Shown: piece after piece, positions 49,887-51,203 of the stretch
Numbering within the stretch: the first letter of the stretch is position 1
Layout: every line of letters starts with the position of its first letter
NCBI GenBank assembly: GCA_021464525.1
Contig: JADRCO010000126.1
Location: 1 to 51,203 of the forward strand
DNA from: Rhizophagus sp. LPA8_4_AMF
Taxonomy: Eukaryota; Glomeromycota; Glomeromycetes; Glomerales; Glomeraceae
Direction: 5' to 3'
Length of the DNA: 51,203 nt
Made by a program: the position numbers and the translations under genes
Notes under the pieces: model-generated
Told to the model about the DNA's origin: nothing
Databases searched by the model: none
The model's input: the letters and a program-made list of their open reading frames with translations, nothing else

Positions 49887-51203
49887 TTAATTTTTTTTTT
49901 TTCGCTTTAAAAAAAAAATTTAAAATAAAAAAAAAATGTAAAAAAAAACAATCCCTTTTTTAAATCATCTTTGAATCCTTTTTTTTTTTCTTTTTAAAAA
50001 TTAAATCACCTCTTTTTTTTTTCTACAAATTTTTCCTATACACACACTCTTTAATTGAAATCAAAAAAGAAAAAAAAAAAAAAGGATTAATATTATTAAT
50101 GTTGAAATATTCAACACTCCTTTAAAAAAAAAACATTTTTAAAAAAATAAAGCGAAAAAAAAAAATACAATGAAACATTTAATATAATGAAAATGTAACG
50201 TTTTTTTTTAAACGTTTTAACGACTTTTTTTTTAAAAAAAAATATCCACGATTCTATTTTTTTTTATCTTTTTACCGAACGATGAATTTTAACTTCTTTC
50301 TGTTGCGTTTGCTGCGTACCATTAAAGAAAGAAATATATTTTCGATTTTAAAAAAAAAAAAAAAACTTCGAAAGATCACTCCTATTTCATTGAATTTTTT
50401 ATTTTAATGTTCGAAAGCAACAAAAAACATTCGTTTTTTTTTTCTTACTATTCTTTTATCGAATAAATTCGCTTATCGAAACAAAAAACGCCAAACAATT
50501 TTACGGTTAAATCAAAGTTACGATATGAATCAATCTACTTTTACTATATCGACGAATTGAATCTTAGGGTTCATCTTACTTTTATATCTTTTGGATTCTT
50601 TACATTCAAAAACTTATTATACATACATACATTATTTTTTTTTTTTACTCAAGAAATTCTGTAAAAAAAAAACGATTTAATATTTTCGTAACCACAAAAA
50701 AAAGAATATATATCACGTGTTGAAAAAATGGAATTAATGAAAACTTCCAAAAAGTTTTAACAGTACAGTATATATTATTTCTTTTTTTTTCATTGTAGAT
50801 AAAAACGACAATTCTTTTTTTTCTTTCTATTTTGTAAATTTAAATTTCGAGAATTTCCTTTATTATAAAAAAAAAAAAAAAAAAAAAAAAATTTTTTTCC
50901 TTTTTAAAAACGCTTTTTTAAGCGAAAATTTTTTTTTTCTAATTTTTTTGGGTTTTTTACAAAAAAAAAAACTTTGGTTATAAAACTGAGGTTTTATTAT
51001 ACAGTATATAAAAAAAAAAAACCCGAAAATTTCAAAACTTTTTTTCAAAAGAAAATTTTTTTTTTCTTTGTGTTTTTTTTCACTTTTTCTCTTTTTTGTA
51101 AATATATATATTTTTTTTTTCTTTGACTCGATTTTTTTTTTTTCCTTGTATACTTTTTTCTTTTTTTTCTTTCCTTTTTTTTTTTTGTCTTTTTCAAAAA
51201 AAA
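46209..51203. other. 5 kb homopolymer-rich gene desert
   Basis: No gene, RNA or complete repeat is supported. The stretch is packed with A- and T-runs of 8-25 nt; the densest part is 49780-49920, where A and T blocks alternate for about 140 nt. Open frames here are Phe/Lys low complexity. C/T-rich blocks with TTTCTT runs near 49430-49510 and 51060-51190 could be leader or promoter of a gene beyond the window end, but nothing shows it. Long runs also make assembly errors likely. Confidence 0.55.

Overview
This is a eukaryotic nuclear window: very A+T-rich, with short (about 50-110 bp) GT-AG introns in almost every gene, small intergenic gaps in the gene-dense part, and protein families typical of fungi. 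The base composition, intron style and protein sequences look most like an early-diverging fungus, probably an arbuscular-mycorrhizal (Rhizophagus-like) species. The taxonomic call is inference, because no rRNA or other marker lies in the window.

Layout. 1-2349 is A+T-rich and gene-poor, with palindromic sequence. From 2350 to 37904 there is a compact run of 15 genes, mostly in divergent and convergent pairs: a GILT-family thiol reductase (-), MCM7 (+), a COP9-signalosome CSN9-like small acidic protein (-), the LYR protein SDHAF3/ACN9 (-), a Nup88/Nup82-type nucleoporin (+), UBC13 (+), mitochondrial phosphatidylserine decarboxylase (-), QCR2 core protein (+), a CYLD-like ubiquitin-specific protease (-), an RPD3-class histone deacetylase (+), RRS1 (-), a minimal SLX4 (+), a SAAL1-like protein (-), the Spg1/Tem1 GTPase (+), mitoribosomal bL28m (-), an unrecognised membrane protein with tandem repeats (+) and an NFX1/FAP1-type zinc-finger protein (+). 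From about 38 kb to the end the window is gene-poor. It holds one unrecognised reading frame, a MITE-like inverted repeat, a small retroposed element with target-site duplication, one SGNH/GDSL-fold gene whose nucleophile serine is asparagine, and about 5 kb of homopolymer-rich A/T sequence.

Functional themes. The genes are mainly housekeeping: DNA replication and repair (MCM7, SLX4), ubiquitin and Nedd8 biology (UBC13, CYLD-like DUB, CSN9), mitochondria (SDHAF3, PSD, QCR2, bL28m), ribosome biogenesis (RRS1), nuclear pore, chromatin and mitotic exit. UBC13 builds K63-linked ubiquitin chains and CYLD-type enzymes are known to cut them; both lie within about 7 kb here, but I do not claim that they form a cluster. 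Gene models were spliced by hand using GT-AG sites and family alignments from memory. Every multi-exon model keeps frame to its stop.

I did not find an obviously new multi-gene system. The items most worth a second look are the CSN9-like protein with a His-rich insert, the GDSL protein lacking its serine, the CYLD-like DUB with a UBA-like N-terminus, the miniature SLX4, the repeat-bearing membrane protein, the short divergent PSD-QCR2 promoter, and the two young-looking mobile repeats near 39.4 and 40.1 kb.
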